DNA from: JBJFGR01 sp051892875
Lineage (GTDB): Bacteria > Pseudomonadota > Gammaproteobacteria > Enterobacterales > Succinivibrionaceae
Reading direction: 5' to 3'
NCBI GenBank assembly: GCA_051892875.1
Contig: JBJFGR010000071.1
Location: 1-12,632, forward strand
DNA length: 12,632 bases
A model generated the notes under the pieces. It was not told the origin of the DNA. It ran no database searches and was given only the letters and a program-made list of their open reading frames with translations. Numbering within the stretch: the first letter of the stretch is position 1; every line of letters starts with the position of its first letter. Positions 5,771 through 12,073 of the stretch are shown in pieces. The position numbers and the translations under genes are program-made.

Positions 5771-6050
5771 CGACATTAAAGTCCTATTTCTGGCTCGGAG
5801 CTCAACCCAATGATGTTGTCGGATAAGATTAGGCCATTCCAGTGAAGGTAAAGCTGAAATAAGAATGATTCCAATGATGAAGAATTAACGACTCTTCAAT
5901 ATGCCGTCATGTGTTTCTTATGATATAGTCGGAGTACAGGATGACCATCCCGTTAAGCATAAGTGTAAATCACCTTGTTAATGATACTGCAATTCCAGTC
6001 AATGAAATGGTAATATCATAGTAAGTCTGGATAGGCTTATTATGTCCTGC
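5771..6050 (+). ncRNA. Candidate structured RNA with an RNase P P4-like helix
   Basis: No gene fits in 5708-6200. Within it, about 280 bases have clearly more G and C than the very AT-rich sequence on both sides, and lie behind a terminator. The ends can pair: GACAT (5772-5776) with ATGTC (6042-6046), then AAG-T-CCTAT (5779-5787) with ATAGG-CTT (6031-6038), leaving one T bulged. AAAGTCC on the 5' side and GGCTTAT on the 3' side are the conserved sequences of the two arms of bacterial RNase P helix P4, which also has one bulged U. Inside, further hairpins can form, for example 5828-5875 and 5906-5924. The ACAGAA segment usual before GGCUUA, and a clear P5, are missing. Assignment as an RNase P RNA variant is therefore tentative; a structured RNA of another class is the main alternative. 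The CCA-adding enzyme downstream fits a tRNA-maturation role. Confidence 0.4.
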
Positions 6051-6112
6051 TACCATATCATGAAAAAATAATATATTAGATTCTTATAATAATTAAATAA
6101 AATAAAATAAAT

Positions 6113-6165
6113 CAATTGTCTAAAATACTTGTCTTTTAGACAATTGGATGTTTCTTAGAAACATC
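6113..6165 (+). other. Two perfect hairpins in the leader of the CCA-adding enzyme gene
   Basis: CAATTGTCTAAAA (6113-6125) pairs with TTTTAGACAATTG (6134-6146) over 13 bp with an 8-base loop. Directly after it, GATGTTTC (6147-6154) pairs with GAAACATC (6158-6165) over 8 bp with a 3-base loop. Neither is followed by a T tract, so they are not ordinary + strand terminators. Their position between the RNA candidate and the gene at 6201 suggests an RNA 3' end, a processing site or a structured leader. A TATAAT at 6085-6090 lies just upstream, but it has no -35 partner. Confidence 0.55.
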
Positions 6166-6200
6166 AGTCATTTAAATATAATTAAGGATTTTTAAAGACA

Positions 6201-7403
6201 ATGAAAATAGAATGGTCTAAATTTGATGATGAAGTCTTAAAAGGTGTTGATTTGTGTAAGCAGATCAATAATTTTGGATATGAAGCTTATATAGTAGGTG
6301 GATGTGTAAGAGATATTGTTTTATGGTATAAGAATGGTCAAAAAGGAGAACCTAATATCCATGATGTTGATATAGCTACAAATATGCCAATAGATGAGCT
6401 ATATGATAATTTCAAATGCACATCAAATAATGGTGAAGCACATGGAACTATATTGGTCATTCATAAAGGAATAGCATTTGAAGTCACTCAGTTTAGAGTA
6501 GATGGAGATTATTCTGATGGAAGGCACCCAGATAGTGTTAAATTTACAAAGTCATTTAAAGATGATACAGCAAGAAGAGATTTTACTATTAATGCAATGG
6601 GAATTGATGCAGAAGGTAATTTAATTGACTATTATGGTGGAGAACAAGATTTAGACAATAAGATTTTAAGAACAGTAGGTGATTCTAATGCAAGATTTAA
6701 TGAAGATGCATTGAGAATTATTAGAGCTATTCGATTTGCAGATAGATTTGATATGAAGATTGATGATGCTACATATAAGTCTATATATGATTTGAAATCT
6801 AAAATTACTGGATTGGCAATGGAACGTATTAGTGCTGAATTAAAGAAGACAGCAGAATATGGTATTAAACAATTTGCTTATGTAATTAAGATTTTAGTAG
6901 AAACTGGTGCATGTGATAATATTGATAATCAATATATCAATTGGGATGCATTAAATAGAGCCGCTACATATAGAGTTAATCATTCTATTTATCCTGAATT
7001 AGCTAAAGATCCAATGACAAGTATGGTTTTATTGCTATTGAATTCAGATGATATAGAAAAGACAATGTATAAAATGAAATTGGATGTTGATACATTGAAA
7101 TGTGCAAAGTATGTAGAACAAGGCATAGATATATTGCGTAATTTTGAAGAAGATTTGGTCACTACAGTTAAAGTCTGTCATGATAAAAATTTTATAAGAT
7201 TATTAGAGATTGCTAATTTATATGGTGTAGAAGTTCCAGATAATAAGTTAGAAAAGATTGAAGAGTTGATTGATAATGTAATGCCATTACAAAAACAGGT
7301 CAGCCAGGAAATTCAGAAAGAAGGAATTACTGGACAAAGATTTGGTAAGGAATTACATGATAGAATGTTAAAGAAGTATAAAGATGCATATAGAGTGAAC
7401 TAA
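6201..7403 (+). CDS. cca: CCA-adding tRNA nucleotidyltransferase
   Basis: This 400-residue protein is a class II (bacterial/eukaryotic) tRNA nucleotidyltransferase. GGCVRD (33-38) and DVDIAT (55-60) form the nucleotidyltransferase site, with Asp55 and Asp57 as metal ligands. HGTILV (81-86), RRDFTINAM (125-133) and GGEQDLDNKILRTVGD (146-161) follow, and EDALRIIR (168-175) is the EDxxR base-selecting motif. The neck and body occupy the middle, and no HD phosphohydrolase motif is seen in the C-terminal part. The enzyme adds or repairs the CCA end of tRNAs using CTP and ATP; a member specialised for only C or A cannot be excluded. AAGGA lies upstream of the ATG. Arg is encoded mainly by AGA. No tRNA gene is seen in this window, so its substrates lie elsewhere in the genome or belong to the host. 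Confidence 0.93.
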   Translation: MKIEWSKFDDEVLKGVDLCKQINNFGYEAYIVGGCVRDIVLWYKNGQKGEPNIHDVDIATNMPIDELYDNFKCTSNNGEAHGTILVIHKGIAFEVTQFRVDGDYSDGRHPDSVKFTKSFKDDTARRDFTINAMGIDAEGNLIDYYGGEQDLDNKILRTVGDSNARFNEDALRIIRAIRFADRFDMKIDDATYKSIYDLKSKITGLAMERISAELKKTAEYGIKQFAYVIKILVETGACDNIDNQYINWDALNRAATYRVNHSIYPELAKDPMTSMVLLLLNSDDIEKTMYKMKLDVDTLKCAKYVEQGIDILRNFEEDLVTTVKVCHDKNFIRLLEIANLYGVEVPDNKLEKIEELIDNVMPLQKQVSQEIQKEGITGQRFGKELHDRMLKKYKDAYRVN

Positions 7404-7404
7404 C

Positions 7405-7422
7405 TCCGGCTTAAAAGCCGGA
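7405..7422 (+). other. GC-rich hairpin just after the cca stop codon
   Basis: TCCGGCT (7405-7411) pairs with AGCCGGA (7416-7422) around a TAAA loop, starting one base after the stop codon. There is no T tract, so it is not a complete terminator. It may protect the mRNA 3' end or mark a processing point; the true terminator appears to be at 7473. Confidence 0.5.
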
Positions 7423-7472
7423 ATCATGAGATTGCACAGAAGGAATTGGATGATTATATATATATATAAAGC

Positions 7473-7504
7473 AATCAACTGCTAAAGACAGTTGATTTTT
7501 CTTT
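7473..7504 (+). terminator. Intrinsic terminator downstream of cca
   Basis: AATCAACTG (7473-7481) and CAGTTGATT (7489-7497) form a 9-bp stem with a 7-base loop. TTTCTTT follows. It closes the cca transcript before the next gene at 7539. Confidence 0.85.
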
Positions 7505-7514
7505 CAGAAACTGT

Positions 7515-7522
7515 TATAAATA
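7515..7522 (+). promoter_or_regulatory. Possible T4-type late promoter box TATAAATA
   Basis: TATAAATA, the late promoter box of T4-like phages, lies just after the terminator at 7473 and 16 bases before the AGGAG ribosome-binding site region of the gene at 7539. No good -35 is present, which is expected for such promoters. In AT-rich DNA the octamer can occur by chance (another lies at about 4287 at the end of the deaminase gene), so this is weak evidence. Confidence 0.3.
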
Positions 7523-7538
7523 TAGTATAGGAGATATT

Positions 7539-8255
7539 ATGAATTTAAATGAAGCTGTAAAAGAATTAGAAGAACATGGTTATTTAGTAGAATATACAAA
7601 AGATGAATATGATTCTGCTATGAAAAATAGACAAGATCCAAACGCTGCGGCACGTAGAAAAGTAATTGATGACCCAGAATATAAGAGATTGTCAAATAGA
7701 AAGTCAAGAGAATTGCGAGCACATTCTACTAATTGGGGTGATTATAATAAAATGAGAGTACCTGGAAAGAAACCAGGAACTACTAGATTAGCAACTGCTT
7801 CAGAAAGAAGAGATGCATACGAAAAGAATAAAATTAAAAATAAAGAAATAATACAGAAGTATAATAGTCTTCAAAAACAAATGATGGATAAGTTAAATAA
7901 GAAGTATTTGAAAATCTTAGAAGATGAAGATATGACAATGAAGGAATATGAATCTAATTGTCATGATTGGTGTATTATAAATTGGTTTGATGCACCAGGT
8001 AGTGGTTATGCTCCAGTAATAGTACAAAAGGGATATAATAGTAAGGAAGAAGGTGAAAAGGATTTGGAACAGTTCAAAAAATGGGCATGGACAGAAGTAA
8101 AATATACAGATGTAGAACAACAATGTTATGCATTATATCCAACTGAAATTATAGAAGAAATGGGGTTGGATTATAAGGAAAAGGATGTACCAGAAGGTGA
8201 ACCACCTGAATTCAAAGCAAATCCATATTATAGAACTAATTATTGGGGTGATTAG
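7539..8255 (+). CDS. Unknown 238-residue phage protein with an N-terminal LNEA...LExxGY segment
   Basis: AGGAG lies 8 bases before the ATG. The protein starts MNLNEAVKELEEHGYLVE, an amphipathic helix plus strand also found in part in the next gene. Residues about 20-95 are hydrophilic and basic. Residues about 95-130 (KNKIKNKEIIQKYNSLQKQ and on) are a probable coiled coil. The C-terminal 100 residues look like a folded domain with several Trp and Tyr and a Gly/Pro turn (FDAPGSGYAPVIVQKGY), ending YYRTNYWGD. There is no signal peptide or membrane segment. The short N-terminal segment could be a sorting or assembly tag, but nothing proves it. It ends in TAG. Function is unknown. Confidence 0.82.
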   Translation: MNLNEAVKELEEHGYLVEYTKDEYDSAMKNRQDPNAAARRKVIDDPEYKRLSNRKSRELRAHSTNWGDYNKMRVPGKKPGTTRLATASERRDAYEKNKIKNKEIIQKYNSLQKQMMDKLNKKYLKILEDEDMTMKEYESNCHDWCIINWFDAPGSGYAPVIVQKGYNSKEEGEKDLEQFKKWAWTEVKYTDVEQQCYALYPTEIIEEMGLDYKEKDVPEGEPPEFKANPYYRTNYWGD

Positions 8256-8306
8256 TTGATAATGAATTTAATGATTGATTTAAACAATTAAATTTGAGGT
8301 AATAAT

Positions 8307-8591
8307 ATGAAGTTAAACGAAGGAATATTTTCAGAAATTGACAATGCAATTCAAGAATACATTATGCATGTAAAGAAGTTTGATGCACCAGTCTCAGTAG
8401 ATGACTGTATTGATTTTTGTGCTGACGTCCTAGATATGGATGTTAATTCGCTATGGGAATTGGAAAATAGTAATGGTACAATTTCTGATTGTCTATCAGA
8501 ATACTTTAATGAAGGATTCCGTCAGACACACAGACACTTGATAAAGGAAGCGAAAAAGGTTCTAGAGAAAAATGGATATATTGTAAAATAA
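8307..8591 (+). CDS. Unknown 94-residue acidic protein
   Basis: GAGG lies 7 bases before the ATG. The protein is acidic and mainly helical. It begins MKLNE, like the previous protein, and ends IKEAKKVLEKNGYIVK, which resembles the N-terminal segment of the previous protein and the helix-turn segments of the genes at 9046-10481. The middle (VSVDDCIDFCADVLDMDVNSLWELE) reads like a small helical domain. An AT-only hairpin (8265-8272 with 8287-8294) lies just before its ribosome-binding site. Its stop codon falls inside a regulatory palindrome, and a terminator follows 22 bases on. No family is recognised. Confidence 0.75.
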   Translation: MKLNEGIFSEIDNAIQEYIMHVKKFDAPVSVDDCIDFCADVLDMDVNSLWELENSNGTISDCLSEYFNEGFRQTHRHLIKEAKKVLEKNGYIVK

Positions 8592-8671
8592 AATTTACAT
8601 AACATTTGAATTCAAAGCGCTTCCGAAGAAATCGGGGCGCTTTTTTAATGGTAATGTAAAAAAAGTTTTAC
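8583..8671 (+). promoter_or_regulatory. Pair of GTAAA-N6-TTTAC palindromes (cluster C)
   Basis: Copies lie at 8583-8598 and 8656-8671, 73 bp apart (about seven helical turns). The first contains the stop codon of the 8307 gene, as the first copy of cluster B contains that of the ATP-grasp gene. The second starts 27 bp before the -35 at 8683. A terminator lies between the two copies. Confidence 0.6.
8614..8646 (+). terminator. Intrinsic terminator after the 8307 gene
   Basis: AAAGCGC (8614-8620) pairs with GCGCTTT (8637-8643), and inside it CCGA (8623-8626) pairs with TCGG (8632-8635). A run of six T begins at 8641. It separates the 7539-8591 genes from the promoter at 8683. Confidence 0.9.
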
Positions 8672-8682
8672 AAAAATAAGGG

Positions 8683-8711
8683 TTGACAGATGAAAAGAAA
8701 ATAGGTATATT
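8683..8711 (+). promoter_or_regulatory. Sigma70-type promoter of unit 3
   Basis: TTGACA (8683-8688) and TATATT (8706-8711) are separated by 17 bp. A TATAAT at 8711-8716 overlaps but is too far from the -35. The sequence before the -35 (AAAAATAAGGG) and before the -10 (AGG) matches the promoter at 629, and transcription would start near 8718, ahead of the AAGGAAGG ribosome-binding site of the gene at 8741. Confidence 0.85.
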
Positions 8712-8740
8712 ATAATAGTAAAATAAAAGGAAGGTTCATT

Positions 8741-9004
8741 ATGAAAAACATGCAAGAAGCATTGGCTTATATCAATGATAAATGGAATAAGGCACAGAAA
8801 GAAGGAAAGCTGTCTTTCAAGATTACTATTGACAATGGTCGAAAGTATACAGTTAAGCATTATGACACTTTGATGGCTTCCATGGATGATGCGGCATTCT
8901 ATGTTTTTGATGACCATAAGCGTATTGTTTGTCGGGATATTTCTAATACAGAAGATTTGGCATGTATGTTTATGAACATTAACAATCAGCCAGCAGTTTC
9001 GTAA
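8741..9004 (+). CDS. Unknown 87-residue protein, first gene of unit 3
   Basis: It follows the promoter at 8683 and has a strong AAGGAAGG ribosome-binding site. The N-terminal helix (MQEALAYINDKWNKAQKEG) is followed by a probable strand pair (LSFKITIDNGRKYTVKHY), a helix and a short C-terminal strand and helix (HKRIVCRDI, then EDLACMFMNI). A compact alpha/beta cytoplasmic protein is likely. No catalytic motif or family is recognised. Like the first gene of unit 1, it lies close behind a strong promoter and may be expressed early. Confidence 0.78.
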   Translation: MKNMQEALAYINDKWNKAQKEGKLSFKITIDNGRKYTVKHYDTLMASMDDAAFYVFDDHKRIVCRDISNTEDLACMFMNINNQPAVS

Positions 9005-9015
9005 AACTTAAACAA

Positions 9016-9037
9016 AAGCAGAGAGAAATTTCTGCTT
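9016..9037 (+). other. Short hairpin between 9004 and 9046
   Basis: AAGCAGA (9016-9022) pairs with TCTGCTT (9031-9037) with an 8-base loop, in the 41-base gap after the first gene of unit 3. Only a weak AT stretch follows, so it is at most a partial terminator. It could reduce transcription into the downstream array relative to the first gene. Confidence 0.4.
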
Positions 9038-9045
9038 AAATTTGT

Positions 9046-9531
9046 ATGCAATTAAAAATTGGAAAAAACGAAATAGAATTTTTGAAAGAATATCCTCGCC
9101 GTAAAGGACCTAGTGCCAAAGAAATTGCTAAGAAGTTAGAAGCGATTGGATATACATGTTGGGAATATGGTGGTTCAGATAATCATTATAAATGTAGTAT
9201 AATGCCATTATATGGAGGCTTTGTAAATCAAGTATTGATTGATGTTTATAATGACCATTTTTGTTATGCAACAAAGTTTAATTTCCAAGTTGTTAAAAAT
9301 ATTGACAAAGAGATTCCTCATGGAGTTTTTAATGGTTGGACTGTAAAAGGCACATCGTATGTTAACAATCTTGATTTTAAGGAAGAATTTTTTGTTGAAT
9401 ATCGAGATTGGTTTATTCGGAAAATGAAGGAAAAGGATTTGGCGATTGTTTCGTTGAATGCTGATTTGGAAGATGAGCATGCATTGGAAGAAATGGCGCG
9501 CAAAGCAAGACGAAAAAAGATAAAGAATTGA
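9046..9531 (+). CDS. Paralogous-array protein 1, unknown function
   Basis: This 161-residue protein begins with LKIGKNEIEF and then a helix KEIAKKLEAIGY (25-36), followed by strands (HYKCSIMPLYGG, then QVLIDVY). Near the end comes FFVEYRDWFIRKMKEKDLAIVSLN, a helix followed by a short strand, and then a basic tail ending in ARRKKIKN. The order helix-LExxGY, aromatic-strand-P, long middle, C-terminal helix and IVSLN-type strand recurs in the next three proteins. That supports a tandem family although identity is low. There is no clear ribosome-binding site, signal peptide or membrane segment. Function is unknown. Confidence 0.78.
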   Translation: MQLKIGKNEIEFLKEYPRRKGPSAKEIAKKLEAIGYTCWEYGGSDNHYKCSIMPLYGGFVNQVLIDVYNDHFCYATKFNFQVVKNIDKEIPHGVFNGWTVKGTSYVNNLDFKEEFFVEYRDWFIRKMKEKDLAIVSLNADLEDEHALEEMARKARRKKIKN

Positions 9532-9554
9532 AAGTTTATGTCGGAGTATAAGGT

Positions 9555-10025
9555 ATGTTAGATTTAAAAGTTGGTGAGTATTGTAAATTTTCTTTGTTTG
9601 ATAATATACAAAGGAAGACAAAGAAAGAAATGATAAAGCTATTGGAAGATTGTGGCTTTGTTAGAGCAACGTATTATTCTTATAGTAAAGATGTTTATTG
9701 GACAGTTCCAGCATTATTAGGTTATAGACCACCAATTTCAATTGGGACAAAGTATATTTACATTGCTCGTGATTTTCAGGTATACCCAAATGTAATTACT
9801 GATAAGAAGCATCCAAATTATGGACAAGTGACTATTGCACGAGAAAGTGATGGATGGAAGCATAATGAATGGGATATAAGTTGGTATTCAGATGAAAAAA
9901 TAGAATTTAAGGCAGTTGACGAAGATTTTCTTTGTGGTTATGCAAAGAGATTGAATAGATTTAAGAAAGAGCTTGATATATCACTTTTAAGTTTAAACGT
10001 GGAAGTAGAAAATGAAAATGGATAA
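9555..10025 (+). CDS. Paralogous-array protein 2, unknown function
   Basis: This 156-residue protein starts MLDLKVGEYCKF, similar to the MQLKIGKNEIEF start of the previous gene. KKEMIKLLEDCGF (23-35) matches the helix-LExxGY segment, and VYWTVPALLGY corresponds to the aromatic-strand-Pro segment. The C-terminus, FLCGYAKRLNRFKKELDISLLSLNVEVE, is again helix then LLSLN-type strand. GGAG at 9543-9546 precedes the ATG. A seven-codon frame (9538-9561) overlaps the start and is probably chance. The gene overlaps the next one by 14 bases. Function is unknown. Confidence 0.8.
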   Translation: MLDLKVGEYCKFSLFDNIQRKTKKEMIKLLEDCGFVRATYYSYSKDVYWTVPALLGYRPPISIGTKYIYIARDFQVYPNVITDKKHPNYGQVTIARESDGWKHNEWDISWYSDEKIEFKAVDEDFLCGYAKRLNRFKKELDISLLSLNVEVENENG

Positions 10026-10479
10026 TTTATTTAAAGATGTTAATAAAGATTTCGAACTTGATCTTGGATTTACTCAAGTAAACATTCTTGATTTTCGTGG
10101 AAAAGAACCTGACTTGGAATTTATTGAAGAAAGGAAACGTGAAGATGTTATAAAGATGGCAGAAAATGCTGGCTTTGAATTTAATAGTCAGGAATGTTAT
10201 TATATGCTTCCACAAATTAGTCATACGCTTCCAATTTTGAGAATTGGTCAGAATGGAGAAGTATTGGCTAATAAGAAAGTAATTTTTGCTGTTAGACAAG
10301 TTCCAAAGACAAATCAATGTAATTTGTCTATAGATGAAAGTATTGTTTCAGATATGTTTTTGGTTAAATACAATTGTATTGATGAAACATTTTTTACAAG
10401 GTATGCACATAGAATTATTCGTCTTTTTAAACTTGCACAAATCAAGACAGTTGGTTTGAGTGTTCCAACATGGAGTTAA
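10012..10479 (+). CDS. Paralogous-array protein 3, unknown function
   Basis: This 155-residue protein overlaps the previous gene by 14 bases; an alternative ATG at 10018 would shorten it by two residues. REDVIKMAENAGF (43-55) is the helix-GF segment, and CYYMLPQISHTLPILRIG parallels the VYWTVP and TYFTLP segments of its neighbours. The end, FFTRYAHRIIRLFKLAQIKTVGLSVPTW, is the common helix-plus-strand. It carries a longer acidic N-terminal extension (about 40 residues) than the following gene. No catalytic residues stand out. Confidence 0.8.
   Translation: MKMDNLFKDVNKDFELDLGFTQVNILDFRGKEPDLEFIEERKREDVIKMAENAGFEFNSQECYYMLPQISHTLPILRIGQNGEVLANKKVIFAVRQVPKTNQCNLSIDESIVSDMFLVKYNCIDETFFTRYAHRIIRLFKLAQIKTVGLSVPTWS
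10472..10475 (+). promoter_or_regulatory. GGAG ribosome-binding site deciding the start at 10481
   Basis: GGAG lies five bases before the ATG at 10481. An in-frame GTG at 10460 is possible but lies inside the previous gene and has no such site. The ATG at 10481 is therefore preferred, leaving one base between the two genes. Confidence 0.6.
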
Positions 10480-10480
10480 T

Positions 10481-10840
10481 ATGGAAAAATTTACTTTGAT
10501 TAAGAAACCTCCTAAGAAAGAAATCAAAAAGATGATTTTGGAAGCTGGTTTTATTGATTGTAGTGATAGATCTGGAACATATTTTACATTGCCATGTTTG
10601 GAAAAATATAATAAATCATATCTTATTGAATTAAGAACAGTTTATGCTGACCTTGGAACTAAATTTTATATTGATCCAGATAAGGAAGACCCGCTTGATA
10701 GAATTGGCGTAAGTGAATATATGAAAATCAATGTGACTTTGTTGACTCCAGAATTTCTTGCTGATTATTGTAAGAAAGTAAGGAATGGAATAAAGCGCAA
10801 AGAAATTGAAATGATTATTGGTAAGGAAACAATAGGATGA
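10481..10840 (+). CDS. Paralogous-array protein 4, unknown function
   Basis: With the ATG at 10481 the protein has 119 residues, the smallest of the array. KKEIKKMILEAGF (12-24) is the helix-GF segment, and TYFTLPCLEKYNKSYLIEL is the aromatic-strand-Pro segment followed by a strand. FLADYCKKVRNGIKRKEIEMIIGKE is the shared C-terminal helix and strand. The middle part is shorter than in proteins 1 to 3, so this copy may show the minimal core of the family. The TGA stop overlaps the next ATG (ATGA), indicating coupled translation. Confidence 0.8.
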   Translation: MEKFTLIKKPPKKEIKKMILEAGFIDCSDRSGTYFTLPCLEKYNKSYLIELRTVYADLGTKFYIDPDKEDPLDRIGVSEYMKINVTLLTPEFLADYCKKVRNGIKRKEIEMIIGKETIG

Positions 10841-11379
10841 GTAGTCAATATGATATTTTAAAGGAACGTAATAAGCGAGAAAAGTTTGCGCTTGATTTAA
10901 CAGATTTACTTATCAAGAAGTATTTTGATAATACTGAAAAAGAAGCTGTTTATGTTGAATGTGCACCAGATTATAGTTTTAAATTGAAAACAAAATCTAG
11001 TAGTTTATTTACTTATGATAAAATAAATGTATGTTTACCAACTTATTTGATTGAAATTAATGTAATTAAAAACAGAATAGGTGAAGTAGATACAGAATTA
11101 TCTTCTATAAAGTATAAATTCATTTCTGAATCTGATTTTGTAGAATGGAGAGATAAATATAATTTTAATTTAGCCAATATTAAATTTTCTACTTTTGAAG
11201 TTAAATATATGGAAAGTGATTGCACTCCTGAAGGGTTAGAAAAAACTTTTATTTTTTTGTGTATGCAAATTGACCAATTACATAATTTGATTGATACAGC
11301 AGTAAAGGCATTTAAGAAGTATTATAAAGATATGAAGATAAAAACTGTTTCTTTTAAGGAAACAAAAAATGATGCTTGA
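10837..11379 (+). CDS. Paralogous-array protein 5 (second subfamily), unknown function
   Basis: This 180-residue protein starts at an ATGA overlap with the previous gene. It lacks a clear LExxGY segment. A helical start (LTDLLIKKYF) is followed by strands and a C-terminal part LHNLIDTAVKAFKKYYKDMKIKTVSFKET. That end resembles the end of the next protein (FLQTALTTFNEYKKNVQIKMIPFKNA) and, more loosely, the IKTVGLS end of protein 3. The pair 10837/11369 therefore looks like a second subfamily or a diverged branch. No motif, signal or membrane segment is seen. Confidence 0.78.
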   Translation: MSSQYDILKERNKREKFALDLTDLLIKKYFDNTEKEAVYVECAPDYSFKLKTKSSSLFTYDKINVCLPTYLIEINVIKNRIGEVDTELSSIKYKFISESDFVEWRDKYNFNLANIKFSTFEVKYMESDCTPEGLEKTFIFLCMQIDQLHNLIDTAVKAFKKYYKDMKIKTVSFKETKNDA

Positions 11380-12070
11380 TTTTTCAAAAATCGCTGATAG
11401 AGTAAAGGACGTAGATAAAAATAGATTTGCGGACCTTAAGAAAGAAACTGAAATTAAGTTAAAGATGATTGACGTTGTTGAACGTCTGAGTAAGAAATAT
11501 GCATCAGGCTTAGATAAGAATAAAGCTGAATTTTTGACTAATGATGCAATTACAATTCAGTTTGATGCATCTCCTTATGAAGTTATTTTGAATGAAATCA
11601 ATAAGGATAGATTTGGTTGTAGAGCAAATTATTTTATTCATGCTAATTTGACAACTAAGGAATTGGAAGTCTATGGAATTCAGCCTAATAAGCAACAGCG
11701 TTATTATGAGACTTGTGATCCACTTAAAATAGACTTTACAAAGATTACTTTTGAATTTGAAAGTGAAAGTGATAAGTTGGAATCTAAGGCTGGAATTAAG
11801 ATGTTGACTGCAGATTGTTATGTAGAAATTGCCAGTGTAGTAATTGATAAGTCAATTGAATTTTTACAGACAGCTTTAACTACATTCAATGAATATAAGA
11901 AGAATGTGCAGATTAAGATGATTCCATTTAAGAATGCTTCATTGATAGATGATTTTGGTGAATTACCAAGTATACAGAAGTTTAATGAGAATTATAAGAA
12001 AGTCTGTGAAATGATTGAAAATAAAGAAATCAAAAAAATTAATGAAGATGATGTTATATTTCAATGGTAA
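11369..12070 (+). CDS. Paralogous-array protein 6 (second subfamily), unknown function
   Basis: This 233-residue protein overlaps its predecessor by 11 bases; AAGGA about 7 bases upstream supports the ATG at 11369, with a second ATG directly after it. The charged helical start, KKY segment, strand-rich middle (AITIQFDASPYEVILNEI, then GCRANYFIHANLTTKELEVYGI) and C-terminal helix followed by VQIKMIPFK match the layout of protein 5. An extra tail of about 45 residues (IDDFGELPSIQKF and on) follows the shared core. Function is unknown. Confidence 0.8.
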   Translation: MMLDFSKIADRVKDVDKNRFADLKKETEIKLKMIDVVERLSKKYASGLDKNKAEFLTNDAITIQFDASPYEVILNEINKDRFGCRANYFIHANLTTKELEVYGIQPNKQQRYYETCDPLKIDFTKITFEFESESDKLESKAGIKMLTADCYVEIASVVIDKSIEFLQTALTTFNEYKKNVQIKMIPFKNASLIDDFGELPSIQKFNENYKKVCEMIENKEIKKINEDDVIFQW

Positions 12071-12073
12071 ATT

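Noticed and set aside
5813..5931. Group I intron core: CGACT (5889-5893) with AGTCG (5927-5931) as P7, the GATATAGTC S-like segment, and a possible P3 (5813-5818 with 5897-5902).
   Set aside because: The segment that should be the unpaired J8/7 is taken up by the P8-like hairpin 5906-5924, P4 and P6 are poor, and no interrupted gene or tRNA flanks the region. It remains an alternative to the RNase P-like reading but is weaker.
8265..8294. AT-only hairpin AATTTAAT/ATTAAATT before the 8307 gene as a translational switch.
   Set aside because: The stem has only A-T pairs with a 14-base loop, would be weak, and such pairs are common in sequence this AT-rich.
9046..9531. Resemblance of the KEIAKKLEAIGY...GSDNHYK segment to HicA toxins.
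   Set aside because: The GSHH-type catalytic segment is incomplete, the paralogues lack the histidine, the proteins are longer than HicA, and no HicB-like antitoxin is adjacent.
9538..9561. Seven-codon frame MSEYKVC overlapping the start of the 9555 gene.
   Set aside because: It is too short to separate from chance, and its GGAG is better explained as the ribosome-binding site of the gene at 9555.
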